This document shows positions 55,506 to 64,000 of a stretch of DNA of 64,000 nt, one piece after another. Source of the stretch: VYFG01 sp965204165 (GTDB lineage: Bacteria > Pseudomonadota > Gammaproteobacteria > Arenicellales > Poriferihabitantaceae). Under the pieces are notes generated by a model. The model made no database searches, had not been told where the DNA came from, and saw nothing but the letters and a program-made list of their open reading frames with translations. The stretch lies in assembly GCA_965204165.1 (NCBI GenBank), contig OZ241969.1:3844001-3908000 (forward strand), given 5' to 3'. Each line of letters begins with the position of its first letter. Within the stretch, counting starts at the first letter, position 1. A program made the translations under genes and the position numbers.

Positions 55506-56564
55506 GTGAATACCGTCCGAACCGACGACCTGCGCATTGCGGATGTCTCTCCCATCGTCAATCCGCACTTGCTTTTCGAGCAACTCCCCGCCACCGGGGA
55601 GGCTGCCGCCACAACCCTGACTGCCCGATCCGAAATCGAACGGATCCTGGACGGCGAGGATGACCGGATCCTGGCCGTGGTCGGACCCTGCTCCATACAC
55701 GACCCGGCCGCGGCCCTGGACTATGCCGAGCGGCTGCTCACCCAGAAAAGGCGCCTGGCCGGAGAACTGCTCCTGGTGATGCGGGTGTACTTCGAAAAGC
55801 CGCGTACCACCGTGGGATGGAAGGGGCTGATCAATGATCCCGACCTTGACGAATCCTTCGACATCAACAAGGGGCTGCATCAGGCCCGCAGGCTGCTGCT
55901 TGACCTCAATGAGATGGGCATGCCGGCCGGTACCGAATACCTGGATCTCATCACCCCCCAGTATCTCGCCGACCTCATTTCCTGGGGAGCAATCGGTGCC
56001 CGGACAACGGAAAGCCAGGTGCACCGGGAGATGACCTCCGGCCTTTCCTGCCCGGTGGGGCTCAAGAACGGCACCAACGGGAATCTGGTCATCGCGGTGG
56101 ACGCCATCCGGGCCGCCGCCCGGCCCCACCGTTTCCTCACCCTGACCAAATACGGCCAGTCCTCCATCTACACCACCACCGGCAACCCCTACTGCCATAT
56201 CATCCTTCGCGGCGGCCGAACACCCAATTACGACGCCGGGCATGTCCAGGAGGCGTGCGAGAAGCTCGCCCGGGCCGGCCTCGCGCCCCAGGTCATGATC
56301 GACTTCAGCCACGCCAACAGCCGGAAGATTCCCGAAAACCAGATCAGCGTCTGCGATGACGTCTGTGCCCAGGTCTCGGACGGAGAGAATCGCATCATGG
56401 GCGTCATGATCGAGAGCAACCTGGTGGCCGGGCGGCAGGACGTGGTCGAAGGCAAGGCCGAGACCTACGGCCAGAGCATCACCGACGCATGCATCTCCTT
56501 CGACGACACGGTTCCGGTGCTCGAGAAACTGGCCGCCGCCGTATCGGCACGCAGAAAGGCCTGA
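55506..56564 (+). CDS. 3-deoxy-7-phosphoheptulonate (DAHP) synthase, class I
   Basis: A 352-residue AroFGH-type enzyme, the first step of the shikimate pathway. Motifs include VVGPCSIHDPAAALDYAERL, MRVYFEKPRTTVGWKGLIND, SGLSCPVGLKNGTNGN, GGRTPNYDAGHV and MIDFSHANS. GTG start. Which of the feedback types (AroF, AroG, AroH) it is cannot be read off. Confidence 0.95.
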   Translation: MNTVRTDDLRIADVSPIVNPHLLFEQLPATGEAAATTLTARSEIERILDGEDDRILAVVGPCSIHDPAAALDYAERLLTQKRRLAGELLLVMRVYFEKPRTTVGWKGLINDPDLDESFDINKGLHQARRLLLDLNEMGMPAGTEYLDLITPQYLADLISWGAIGARTTESQVHREMTSGLSCPVGLKNGTNGNLVIAVDAIRAAARPHRFLTLTKYGQSSIYTTTGNPYCHIILRGGRTPNYDAGHVQEACEKLARAGLAPQVMIDFSHANSRKIPENQISVCDDVCAQVSDGENRIMGVMIESNLVAGRQDVVEGKAETYGQSITDACISFDDTVPVLEKLAAAVSARRKA

Positions 56565-56608
56565 ACCGCCCGCAGAATTCCCTCATCCATTCGAGGACGG
56601 ACCAGCAC

Positions 56609-57796
56609 ATGATCAATCCCCATGGCTCCGCAACGCTGATGCCGCTGTTCGTCGGCGATCCCGCGGAAAACCGTCGCCTTGCGATTGCCGCGGAATCCAT
56701 GCCTTCGGTGGTCATGAGTTCCTCGGGGGCTGCCAATGCGGTCATGCTGGGCGGCGGCTACTTCACTCCGCTGGCCGGTTACATGAACCGTGACGACGCT
56801 CTCGGCGTGGCGCAAGACATGCGGACCCGGGACGGCACGTTCTGGCCCACGCCGGTACTTTGCCTGGTTGACGGCGCGGATCATCTCAGCCCGGGATGCG
56901 AGGTGGCCCTCAGGGACCCCAACGTGGACGGCCAGCCGGTGATCGCGGTACTGAACCTCGAAGCGGTGGAAAGGCTGACCGACGAAGACGTGGATTTCAT
57001 CTGTGAAAGGGTCTACCGCACCACCGACCCGGAACACCCCGGGGTGGCCGAATTCGTCGCCCAGGGCCGGGCACTGCTGTCCGGGCCCGTCCGCGTGCTG
57101 AATTTCAGCTATTTTGAAACCGAGTTCGCCGACACGTTCCGTACCGCCGTGCAGATCCGGGAGGAGATCGGGAGGCGCGGATGGAACCGCGTGGTGGCGT
57201 TCCAGACGCGCAACCCCATGCATCTCGCCCACGAGGAGCTCTGCCGCATCGCCATGGAACGCCTGGAGGCCGACGGCTGCGTCATCCATATGCTGCTCGG
57301 CAAGCTCAAGCCCGGCGACATCCCTGCGGATGTGCGCGACGCGGCCATCCGCAGGATGGCGGAACTGTATTTTCCGCCCAACAGCGTGATGATCACGGGC
57401 TACGGCTTCGACATGCTGTACGCGGGACCGAGGGAAGCTGTACTGCACGCCATCTTCCGCCAGAACATGGGGGCAACCCATTTCATCATCGGCCGGGATC
57501 ACGCCGGCGTTGGCGATTATTACGGCGCCTTCGACGCCCAGACCATCTTCGACGAAGAAGTCCCCGAAGACGCCCTGGACATCGAGATCTTCCGTGCCGA
57601 CCATACCGCCTGGTCAAAAAAGCTCGACCGGGTCGTGATGATGCGCGAGGCCCCGGATCATTCCAGGGACGATTTCATCCTCCTTTCAGGCACCAAGGTC
57701 CGTGAAATGCTCGGCAACGGGGTCGCCCCGCCGCCGGAGTTTTCACGCCCCGAAGTAGCGAAAATCCTGATCGACTACTACCAGTCCCTGCAGTAG
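56609..57796 (+). CDS. sat: Sulfate adenylyltransferase (Sat-type ATP sulfurylase)
   Basis: A 395-residue homo-oligomeric ATP sulfurylase, unlike the two-subunit CysDN. Signature QTRNPMHLAHEELCRIAM, then GRDHAGVGDYYGAFDAQ and LSGTKVREML. The PUA-like N-domain covers about residues 1-170. In sulfur oxidisers and sulfate reducers Sat converts between sulfate/ATP and APS; aprAB is not in the window, so direction is unknown. The start at 56609 has GGACGG upstream; the longer frame overlaps the DAHP synthase gene. Confidence 0.93.
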   Translation: MINPHGSATLMPLFVGDPAENRRLAIAAESMPSVVMSSSGAANAVMLGGGYFTPLAGYMNRDDALGVAQDMRTRDGTFWPTPVLCLVDGADHLSPGCEVALRDPNVDGQPVIAVLNLEAVERLTDEDVDFICERVYRTTDPEHPGVAEFVAQGRALLSGPVRVLNFSYFETEFADTFRTAVQIREEIGRRGWNRVVAFQTRNPMHLAHEELCRIAMERLEADGCVIHMLLGKLKPGDIPADVRDAAIRRMAELYFPPNSVMITGYGFDMLYAGPREAVLHAIFRQNMGATHFIIGRDHAGVGDYYGAFDAQTIFDEEVPEDALDIEIFRADHTAWSKKLDRVVMMREAPDHSRDDFILLSGTKVREMLGNGVAPPPEFSRPEVAKILIDYYQSLQ

Positions 57797-58029
57797 GCCC
57801 GCCGGGCTGCGCCCGGCAGGTTCCGGGAACCGCAAACGGCGGGGAAATGATCCGTTCCCGGGTCATCCCGAGGGTGTTCCGGCCAGGCGGTCCGCAGCGC
57901 AGGCCGCACGGTTATAATCCGGTTTTGCGTTCGGAAGGCGGCCCTGCTTACCGCGTCATCGCCGGCGGTCAGCAATGATCCCTCTACCGTTTCGATCGAA
58001 CCCAATTCACGCAAGGAAACCGACGACAA

Positions 58030-58989
58030 ATGCCCGATTCCCATCATGCAAGACTCCTGATCCTGGGTTCCGGTCCCGCCGGATATACCGCTGCGGTCTA
58101 TGCCGCCAGGGCCAACCTGGAACCGGTACTCATCACCGGCCTCGAACAGGGAGGCCAACTCACAACCACCACCGACGTTGACAACTGGCCCGGCGACGTC
58201 GAGGGGCTGCAGGGTCCCGACCTGATGATCCGCATGCAAAAGCATGCGGAGCGGTTCGACACCGAGATTGTCTTCGACCACATCCATACCGCCCATGCAA
58301 CCAGGGCGCCATTCCGGCTTGAAGGGGATAGCGGGGTCTATACCTGCGATGCGCTGATCATTGCCACCGGGGCGTCCGCCAGGTACCTCGGCCTGCCTTC
58401 CGAGGATGCCTTCAAGGGCAAGGGCGTATCCGCCTGTGCCACCTGCGACGGGTTCTTTTACCGCGGTCAGGAAGTGGCCGTCATCGGCGGCGGCAATACG
58501 GCGGTTGAAGAAGCGCTCTACCTGTCCAACATTGCAAGCAAGGTCACACTGGTACACCGCCGGGACGAACTGCGCGCCGAGGCCATCCTGGTTGATCACC
58601 TGATGGCGAAGACCCAGAAGAACGGCGGCAATATCGCCATCGAATGGGACAGTGAACTCCAGGAAGTCCTGGGCGATGACAGCGGCGTCACCGGGATGCG
58701 CATCCGCAACAAGATAACCGGCGAGGAAAAGAACATCGATCTGATGGGCGTGTTCATTGCCATCGGCCATACGCCGAATACCGCCCTGTTCCAGGGGCAG
58801 ATCGACATGGAAGGCGACTACCTGGTGACCCAGGGAGGCATGGACGGCGGCGCCACCGCCACCAGCGTGCCGGGGGTTTTTGCCGCCGGGGATGTCATGG
58901 ATCATGTCTACCGTCAGGCGGTCACCTCGGCGGGTACCGGGTGCATGGCGGCGCTCGACGCGGACCGCTACCTGAAAACCCTGACATAA
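58030..58989 (+). CDS. trxB: Thioredoxin reductase
   Basis: A 319-residue NADPH-dependent flavoenzyme. FAD site LGSGPAGYTAAVYAARANL, redox pair ACATCDGFFYRG, NADPH site IGGGNTAVEEALYLSN and GVFAAGDVMDHVYRQA. Ribosome site AAGGAAA upstream. A TATAAT at 57913-57918 could be its -10 box but has no good -35. Confidence 0.95.
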   Translation: MPDSHHARLLILGSGPAGYTAAVYAARANLEPVLITGLEQGGQLTTTTDVDNWPGDVEGLQGPDLMIRMQKHAERFDTEIVFDHIHTAHATRAPFRLEGDSGVYTCDALIIATGASARYLGLPSEDAFKGKGVSACATCDGFFYRGQEVAVIGGGNTAVEEALYLSNIASKVTLVHRRDELRAEAILVDHLMAKTQKNGGNIAIEWDSELQEVLGDDSGVTGMRIRNKITGEEKNIDLMGVFIAIGHTPNTALFQGQIDMEGDYLVTQGGMDGGATATSVPGVFAAGDVMDHVYRQAVTSAGTGCMAALDADRYLKTLT

Positions 58990-59013
58990 CCCGCGGCGGG
59001 GCCCACTGCACGA

Positions 59014-59604
59014 ATGGCCGGCGGCAACGACAGCGACAGCGGGGACGACGCCGACCTGTTTCGGCAAGCCATGAAAAGCCTGGGCGTGTCCAGGGTCCAC
59101 TACCCCCCGACCGGGGCGGATGGCAAGCCGGCAGCCGCCCGTCAGGTGCGGCCCCGGGGGACAGGGCCTCCTGCGTCCCGGACCGGGAGGACCGCGGCAC
59201 CGGTGGCGGTGGATCGGACCGACATGGACCAGGCGGTCCTGTTTGTGCGCGCAGGCATCGCTCCTGCGAGGGTCAAGCAGCTGCGACGGGGCAAGCTCGC
59301 GATTGAGGAGTCAATGGACCTGCACGGCCTGCGCGGCGCCGAAGCGGAGCCCGCCCTGGAACGCTTCATCAACGAATGCCTGGAGGCGGACCTTCGGACC
59401 GTGCTGCTGATTCACGGCAAGGGTCGAGGGTCAGAGGTCACCGGCGGCGTACTCAAACCCCTGGCCGTGAACTGGCTGAAACAACAGCCGGACATCCTGG
59501 CCTTTTGCGAGGCACAGCCGCACGATGGCGGCGGCGGGGCGCTTTACGTCCTGCTGGGGTCCCGGCCGGACAACCGTCCGGAACCCGTCACCGCATGGAA
59601 GTAG
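59014..59604 (+). CDS. Smr-domain protein
   Basis: A 196-residue protein. The C-terminal Smr domain shows ESMDLHGLRGAEAEPALERF, LLIHGKGRGSEV and the final GGGGALYVLL. Smr proteins are MutS2-like nucleases, several of which act on RNA at stalled ribosomes. The N-terminal 75 residues are of low complexity. Starts 25 bp after trxB on the same strand. Confidence 0.9.
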   Translation: MAGGNDSDSGDDADLFRQAMKSLGVSRVHYPPTGADGKPAAARQVRPRGTGPPASRTGRTAAPVAVDRTDMDQAVLFVRAGIAPARVKQLRRGKLAIEESMDLHGLRGAEAEPALERFINECLEADLRTVLLIHGKGRGSEVTGGVLKPLAVNWLKQQPDILAFCEAQPHDGGGGALYVLLGSRPDNRPEPVTAWK

Positions 59605-59667
59605 GCAGCCTGGAACACCTGCCGGGCAGGATCCCGGGCGGGACCATGCCCCATCACACCACCGGGA

Positions 59668-59982
59668 TTACAGGGACAGTATCCAGTCCACCAACGTTTT
59701 CGCGTCGGCATCGTTGACCAGGGGGTTCGGCGGCATCGGAATCTGGCCCCAGACGCCCACGCCGCCGGCCTTCACCTTCTCGACCAGGGTGTCCGCTGCA
59801 GTTGCGTCATCCTTGTACTTGGCGGCGATTTCCTGGAGCGATGGACCGACCAGCCTGGTGTCCATCTTGTGACAGGCGAGGCAGTTGCTGTTGCGCGCAA
59901 GTTCTTCGCTGGCGCCCGAGACAGCAGGGGCAGCCGACAAGGATACGACCAGTATGGCCGGTGCGAGCTGTTTCAGTTTCAT
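59668..59982 (-). CDS. Class I cytochrome c (c-551/c-552 type)
   Basis: A 104-residue periplasmic electron carrier. Signal peptide PAILVVSLSAAPAVSGA; haem motif CLACH; the sixth-ligand methionine is likely that in WGQIPMPPN. The VGPSLQEIAAKYKDD stretch is typical of the c-551/c-552 group. Confidence 0.92.
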   Translation of the reverse strand: MKLKQLAPAILVVSLSAAPAVSGASEELARNSNCLACHKMDTRLVGPSLQEIAAKYKDDATAADTLVEKVKAGGVGVWGQIPMPPNPLVNDADAKTLVDWILSL

Positions 59983-60141
59983 GGTTAATCTCCTGGAATG
60001 GAAAGTTGAGCTTGGAATATCTCCGGATCTATCAGGCCGCGATGCGTACGGGGCGACGGTACCATCGGAGTGATTGTCACTTCAGGATAACGAATATTGC
60101 GCACCAAACAGGCCGATTGGCAATCGTCTGCAAGTGATATC

Positions 60142-61428
60142 CTACAGGTCGTACGCCCGCTCCTCATGGGATACCAGGTCTAGCCCCATGGACTCGTCAT
60201 CCTCATCGACCCGCAGCCGCGTAACCAGGTTCACCAGTTTCAGGATCACCCAGGTGGCAACGGCAGTCCAAAGGACCGTGGCAACGACACCGACCAGCTG
60301 AACCCAGACCTGGGAGCCGATGGATTCGATCCCGTCGGCAAATCCCTGGCCGCTGAAAATTCCAAGGCCCGTGGAAGCAAACACGCCGACCAGCAGCGTC
60401 CCGAGGACACCGCCCACACCGTGGACCGGAAAGACATCCAGGGAATCGTCCACTTTCAGGCGGTTTTTCAGATACGTCGTTGCGATGGAGCAGAGCAGAC
60501 CGGCCAGGATGCCGATCACCAGCGCGCCGGCCGGACCGACAAAGCCCGAGGCCGGCGTAATGGTTCCGAGTCCGGCGACCATGCCGGTCGCGGCGCCCAG
60601 GGCGGTGGGTTTTCCGTACCGGACCCATTCGAAGCCCATCCAGGTCATGGCCCCCGCCGCGGCGGAGATGTGGGTCACCAGCATCGCCATGGCGCCATCA
60701 CCGTTCGCCGCCAGCGCACTGCCCCCGTTGAAGCCGAACCAGCCCACCCAGAGCATGCCCGCACCTGCCACGGTAAGCGTCATGTTGTGGGGCGGCATGG
60801 GAACCCGGGAGAAGCCGGTCCGCGGCCCGATGACAAGGGCCGATACCAGCGCCGCCACCCCGGCCGTGATGTGCACCACGGTGCCCCCGGCGAAGTCGAG
60901 CAATCCCATGGCGCCCAGCCAGCCGCCGCCCCAGACCCAGTGGGTGATCGGGACGTAGACGATCAACAACCACAGTACGGTGAACAGCAGCACGGCGGAG
61001 AACCGGATACGCTCGGCAAAGCCGCCCACCACCAGCGCCGGGGTGATGATGGCGAACGTCATCTGGAAGAGCGCGAACAGCGATTCCGGGATGGTTCCGG
61101 AAACCGTGTCTTCCCCGATTCCGGCGAAGAACACGTGGGAAAGGTCGCCGATCCAGGCATTGCCCTCGCCAAAGGCCAGGGAATAGCCGCAGACTAGCCA
61201 GACAATGGTGGCGACACCGGCAACGCTGAAGCACTGCATCAGCACCGACAGCACGTTGCGGGCACGGACAAGCCCACCGTAGAACAGCGACAGACCGGGC
61301 AGGGTCATGAACAGCACCAGTGCGGTGGATGTCATGATCCAGGCGGTGTCCCCGGAATCGATCTGGTCAGCCCGGACGGACTCGGATACCAGCAGCATCA
61401 ACCAGAAAATCGCGGAAATTCTTTTCAT
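60142..61428 (-). CDS. amt: Ammonium transporter, Amt family
   Basis: A 428-residue channel with an N-terminal signal-like helix and about eleven membrane helices. Conserved features: FYGGLVRARNVLSVLMQC, GLLDFAGGTVVHITAG with Asp and first pore His, FGFNGGSAL, and VFPVHGVGGVLGTLL with the second His. No glnK gene is adjacent. Confidence 0.94.
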   Translation of the reverse strand: MKRISAIFWLMLLVSESVRADQIDSGDTAWIMTSTALVLFMTLPGLSLFYGGLVRARNVLSVLMQCFSVAGVATIVWLVCGYSLAFGEGNAWIGDLSHVFFAGIGEDTVSGTIPESLFALFQMTFAIITPALVVGGFAERIRFSAVLLFTVLWLLIVYVPITHWVWGGGWLGAMGLLDFAGGTVVHITAGVAALVSALVIGPRTGFSRVPMPPHNMTLTVAGAGMLWVGWFGFNGGSALAANGDGAMAMLVTHISAAAGAMTWMGFEWVRYGKPTALGAATGMVAGLGTITPASGFVGPAGALVIGILAGLLCSIATTYLKNRLKVDDSLDVFPVHGVGGVLGTLLVGVFASTGLGIFSGQGFADGIESIGSQVWVQLVGVVATVLWTAVATWVILKLVNLVTRLRVDEDDESMGLDLVSHEERAYDL

Positions 61429-61570
61429 TCGTAACCCTGTCGGAGCAATCAGTCAGCGTGCCCCAGAGAGCCCATGGCCGCCGCCGGCGCAAACAAGCGC
61501 CGGAGTATAAACCGGCCCATTCACCCGCTCCATCCCACTTAGGTCAATCCAGACATGCCAAATGGGGTAT

Positions 61571-63004
61571 TCACCCTGCCCTTGCCGGTACCGGCGTGAA
61601 GTCGTAGTCGTCGAGCCGGAGGATCGCCTCGACGCCGCCGAATTTCCTGATCAGCGCCGCCTGGTCATCAAATGCCCGCCGGCTCTCCCTGACCGGGTCC
61701 ACCAGCAACCGGAGCCGGCGCCCGCAATCTGCCAGCACATCCGCATAAGCGGCGTCCGGGGCCAGGTCCACCAGTTCCGAGGGATCGTCCTCCATGTTAT
61801 ACAGCTCCGGCGGATAGCCGGGATACTCGTTGTATTTCCATTTCGGTGTGCGCAGCATGAACATGCCCGTGGGCGAACCACCGTCATGGTACTCACTCAG
61901 GACCGAGCGGTCGGCATGGCGGCCTGTCGCCAGGTCCTGCAGGGGCAGTCCGGAGGTGCCGGCGCCGTCCGCCGGAATGCCGAGAGCCGTCAGGACAGTG
62001 GGAAATATATCCACCAGGGAAGCCGGTGTCGAAACCGTCTCCCCTTCGGGCACACCCGGTCCCGCGAGGATCAGGGGAATGCCCGCCGACTCGTCGTACA
62101 GGGTCATTTTGGTCCACAGGCCGCGGTCTCCGTTGTGGTCGCCGTGGTCGCTGGCATAGATCACCAGCGTATCGTCCGCCCGTCCGCTCTCCTCCAGTGC
62201 CGCCAGCACCTGCCCGACCTGGTGGTCCAGGAAACTGCAGAGCCCGTAGTAGGATGCCCGGGCCACCTGCCGGGTCTGATCGGTGAACCAGCGGTCGTAG
62301 TCGAAATTGCGCGCGAGCGCCCGGGTCACGGGATGCCGGCTTCGTTCATGCTCTCCGGTAAAGCGGGCATGATCCATCCGTTCCAGGGGGTAGAGGCGGT
62401 AGAAGGGTTCCGGACAGCGCAGGGGATAGTGCGGCCTCAGCCAGGAAACGAACAGGGTCCACGGCCGGTCCGTGCCGGCTGTGGCCGGGTCGCGGAGCCA
62501 CTCGCATGCCGCCCGGGTGACCCCGGTGTCGTAGTCGGTATAACTGCTCGGCCCTGGCCCGATGTCGCTGGCGTAGCCGGAGCAGTCCAGCACTGCCTCG
62601 TGATCCCTGAGCAGGCCCTTGATCCAGCCCACGCCGTCACGAATGTAGAGCGGGAGGATCTCGCGGTCGAAGCCGTTGTTCGAATCCGACCCCCGGTAGT
62701 GCAGCTTGCCGATGGACTCCACCCGGAAGCCATTGTCCTGCAGCACATGCCCCCATCCCCTGGGTTCGCCGTGGTAGGCCTGGGCGTTGTCCCAGCAGCG
62801 GGTTGCGTGCACATACCTCCCCGTTGCCAGTGACGCCCGGGCGGGAACGCAGATCGGCGACGGGGTATAGGCCCTGGTGAACCGGGTGCCCCTGCCGGCC
62901 AGCCCGTCCAGGTTGTCCGTCCGGACCAGTGGGTGCCCGGCACAGCCGAGGGCATCCCGGCGGTGCTCGTCGCTGAACAGGATGAGTACGTTACGCGGGC
63001 GCAT
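61571..63004 (-). CDS. Type I sulfatase (formylglycine-dependent), choline-sulfatase-like
   Basis: A 477-residue alkaline-phosphatase-superfamily hydrolase. The metal-binding start is NVLILFSDEHRRDALGC; the Cys to be turned into formylglycine lies in SPICVPARASLATGR (C-x-P-x-R). ASDHGDHNGDRGLWTK supplies further ligands. No signal peptide, so it acts in the cytoplasm. Overall layout, including LSEYHDGGSPTGMFMLRTPK, is nearest to choline-sulfatase-type enzymes, which would fit quaternary-amine use, but the substrate is not proven. Overlaps the next gene by 14 bp. Confidence 0.85.
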   Translation of the reverse strand: MRPRNVLILFSDEHRRDALGCAGHPLVRTDNLDGLAGRGTRFTRAYTPSPICVPARASLATGRYVHATRCWDNAQAYHGEPRGWGHVLQDNGFRVESIGKLHYRGSDSNNGFDREILPLYIRDGVGWIKGLLRDHEAVLDCSGYASDIGPGPSSYTDYDTGVTRAACEWLRDPATAGTDRPWTLFVSWLRPHYPLRCPEPFYRLYPLERMDHARFTGEHERSRHPVTRALARNFDYDRWFTDQTRQVARASYYGLCSFLDHQVGQVLAALEESGRADDTLVIYASDHGDHNGDRGLWTKMTLYDESAGIPLILAGPGVPEGETVSTPASLVDIFPTVLTALGIPADGAGTSGLPLQDLATGRHADRSVLSEYHDGGSPTGMFMLRTPKWKYNEYPGYPPELYNMEDDPSELVDLAPDAAYADVLADCGRRLRLLVDPVRESRRAFDDQAALIRKFGGVEAILRLDDYDFTPVPARAG

Positions 63005-63632
63005 CCGTGGCTATCCCGCCGGACGGCCTGCTGACGTACCGGAAAGTCAGGTTGATCCTGGGACCCACCGGTTTCCGGGTTCGCGGGAGGGCGTGTTTCC
63101 AGTTGTGCTGCGTCCGTCCCCGCATGATCAGAACGCTGCCGTGGACCAGGTCGACAGAGACCGGCTTCACGGCAGGATCGAAGCGGTGGCGGAGCCGGAA
63201 ACGACGGGTTCCGCCAAGGCTGACGGAGACGATGCAGGGCTCTGCCCCCAGTTCCGGCTCGTCGTCTGCATGCCAGCCCATGGAATCACCGCCATCCCGG
63301 TACAGGTTCAGCAGGACACTGTTGAACCTGGCGGCGAACCGCTCCTCCAGGCGGGTCTTCAGCGCGAGCAGTTCTTCCCGCCAGGGCAGCGGCCGGTTCA
63401 CCAGGCCCGAATACCGGTAGACGGCGCCGGCGTCGCCGTACCAGGCAGCCAGGCGGGGGGATCTGTACCGCCGGCCGAACATGCTGATTTCGGGCTGAAC
63501 CCAGGAGACATGATGCAGCAGGCTGTCCAGCAGCAGGGTACCGTCCTCGGGCGTGATCGCCCCCTCGACCAGGCGGCAGTCGCCGCCCTTGAGGTCCAGC
63601 CTGAAACCGCTGGTGGCCGGCACCAGGTTCAA
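62991..63632 (-). CDS. AlkB-type 2-oxoglutarate/Fe(II) dioxygenase
   Basis: A 213-residue enzyme resembling ALKBH2/3-type DNA repair dioxygenases. Iron ligands in MGWHADDEPELG and TQHNWKHALPRT, 2-oxoglutarate arginine in RINLTFRYV; NSVLLNLYRDGGDSMGWHAD is the family hallmark. It directly demethylates alkylated bases. It overlaps the FAD-oxidase gene by four bases. Confidence 0.88.
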   Translation of the reverse strand: MNLVPATSGFRLDLKGGDCRLVEGAITPEDGTLLLDSLLHHVSWVQPEISMFGRRYRSPRLAAWYGDAGAVYRYSGLVNRPLPWREELLALKTRLEERFAARFNSVLLNLYRDGGDSMGWHADDEPELGAEPCIVSVSLGGTRRFRLRHRFDPAVKPVSVDLVHGSVLIMRGRTQHNWKHALPRTRKPVGPRINLTFRYVSRPSGGIATDAPA

Positions 63633-64000
63633 AGGCCCCGGATCACCTTTCCCGGATTGAAGATGTTTTCCGGATCCAGTGCACGCTTGATCATCCGCAT
63701 GGGCTCGACGGCGTCGCCGTGCTCGATTTCCAGAAACTCGATCTTGCCGTAGCCGATGCCGTGCTCACCGGTGCAGGTGCCATCCATCTCGAGCGCCCGC
63801 ATCACCATCCGGTGATGCAGGGCCTGCGCATTTTCCACCTCCTTGGGGTCGTCGTGATCCACCAGCAGGAGAAGATGGAAGTTGCCGTCCCCCACGTGAC
63901 CCACGATGGGCGCCAGAAGCCCGGAACGGTCGATATCCTCGCGGGTCTGGTTGATGCAGTCCGCCAGACGGGACACGGGCACGCACACGTCGGTCGCCCA
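63629..64000 (-). CDS. FAD-linked oxidase, C-terminal part (D-lactate/glycolate dehydrogenase type), partial
   Basis: The 3' end of a GlcD/DLD-type flavoprotein whose start lies beyond the window. It shows the C-terminal cap signatures HVGDGNFHLLLLVDHDDP and CTGEHGIGYGK, ending in LDPENIFNPGKVI. It probably oxidises a 2-hydroxy acid such as D-lactate; the substrate cannot be read from this part. Confidence 0.9.
   Translation of the reverse strand, partial: WATDVCVPVSRLADCINQTREDIDRSGLLAPIVGHVGDGNFHLLLLVDHDDPKEVENAQALHHRMVMRALEMDGTCTGEHGIGYGKIEFLEIEHGDAVEPMRMIKRALDPENIFNPGKVIRGL

Noticed and set aside
57801..57817. Perfect 7-bp hairpin GCCGGGC-TGC-GCCCGGC after sat
   Set aside because: No T-run follows; such GC palindromes are common at this base composition.

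Overview
The window looks like part of a high-GC gammaproteobacterial chromosome. The evidence is the gene order rpmF-plsX-fabH-fabG-acpP-fabF-mltG-tmk-holB-tatD, a clpS-clpA pair, a yggX-type gene and GC-rich third positions. A dissimilatory-type ATP sulfurylase, a heavy insertion-sequence load and several IS-broken genes would fit a marine or host-associated sulfur-metabolising lineage, but that last step is inference.

Region 1 (1-24.2 kb) is accessory DNA. It holds a truncated DUF560-like outer-membrane gene, a LysR regulator, an orphan NHLP-type RiPP precursor ending in CCCW, and a giant autotransporter adhesin gene (about 2,870 codons). A 2,491-bp IS4-type element splits the adhesin with a 10-bp target duplication; removing it restores the frame. 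Upstream of the adhesin lies a tyrosine recombinase gene, itself split by an IS110/IS1111-type element. A perfect 27-bp inverted repeat with the architecture of a recombinase core site flanks the recombinase gene. A near-consensus sigma70 promoter sits just inside the far repeat and points outward, so inversion would aim it at the adhesin: this looks like a fossil or locked phase-variation switch. Next come two identical 2,113-bp ISAs1-type elements in inverted orientation, each with its own 12-bp target duplication and each inside a small membrane-protein gene. Between them are three related ribbon-helix-helix-like genes. The IS4-type and ISAs1-type transposases belong to different families, yet both carry an N-terminal DUF4338 (DruA-like) domain.

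Region 2 (24.3-31.6 kb) is a minus-strand operon: a GlxA-type AraC regulator, a non-pyrrolysine MttB-family methyltransferase and a complete amino-acid-type ABC importer. It probably takes up and demethylates a quaternary amine. A TIGR01777-type epimerase gene is divergent.

Region 3 (31.6-36.7 kb) has scattered genes: an AlkD-like DNA glycosylase, an orphan AbiEi-like antitoxin, a DUF1127 protein, a BMP-family nucleoside-binding protein and PsiE.

Region 4 (36.8-64 kb) is core genome: a secreted nuclease, gshB, prpE, an enoyl-CoA hydratase, an MFS transporter, clpA/clpS, an A-type Fe-S carrier, yggX, tatD-holB-tmk-mltG, the fatty-acid cluster (without fabD), rpmF, DAHP synthase, ATP sulfurylase, trxB, an Smr protein, a cytochrome c, amt, a sulfatase, an AlkB-type dioxygenase and the end of an FAD-linked oxidase. 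No rRNA, tRNA or CRISPR array was seen.
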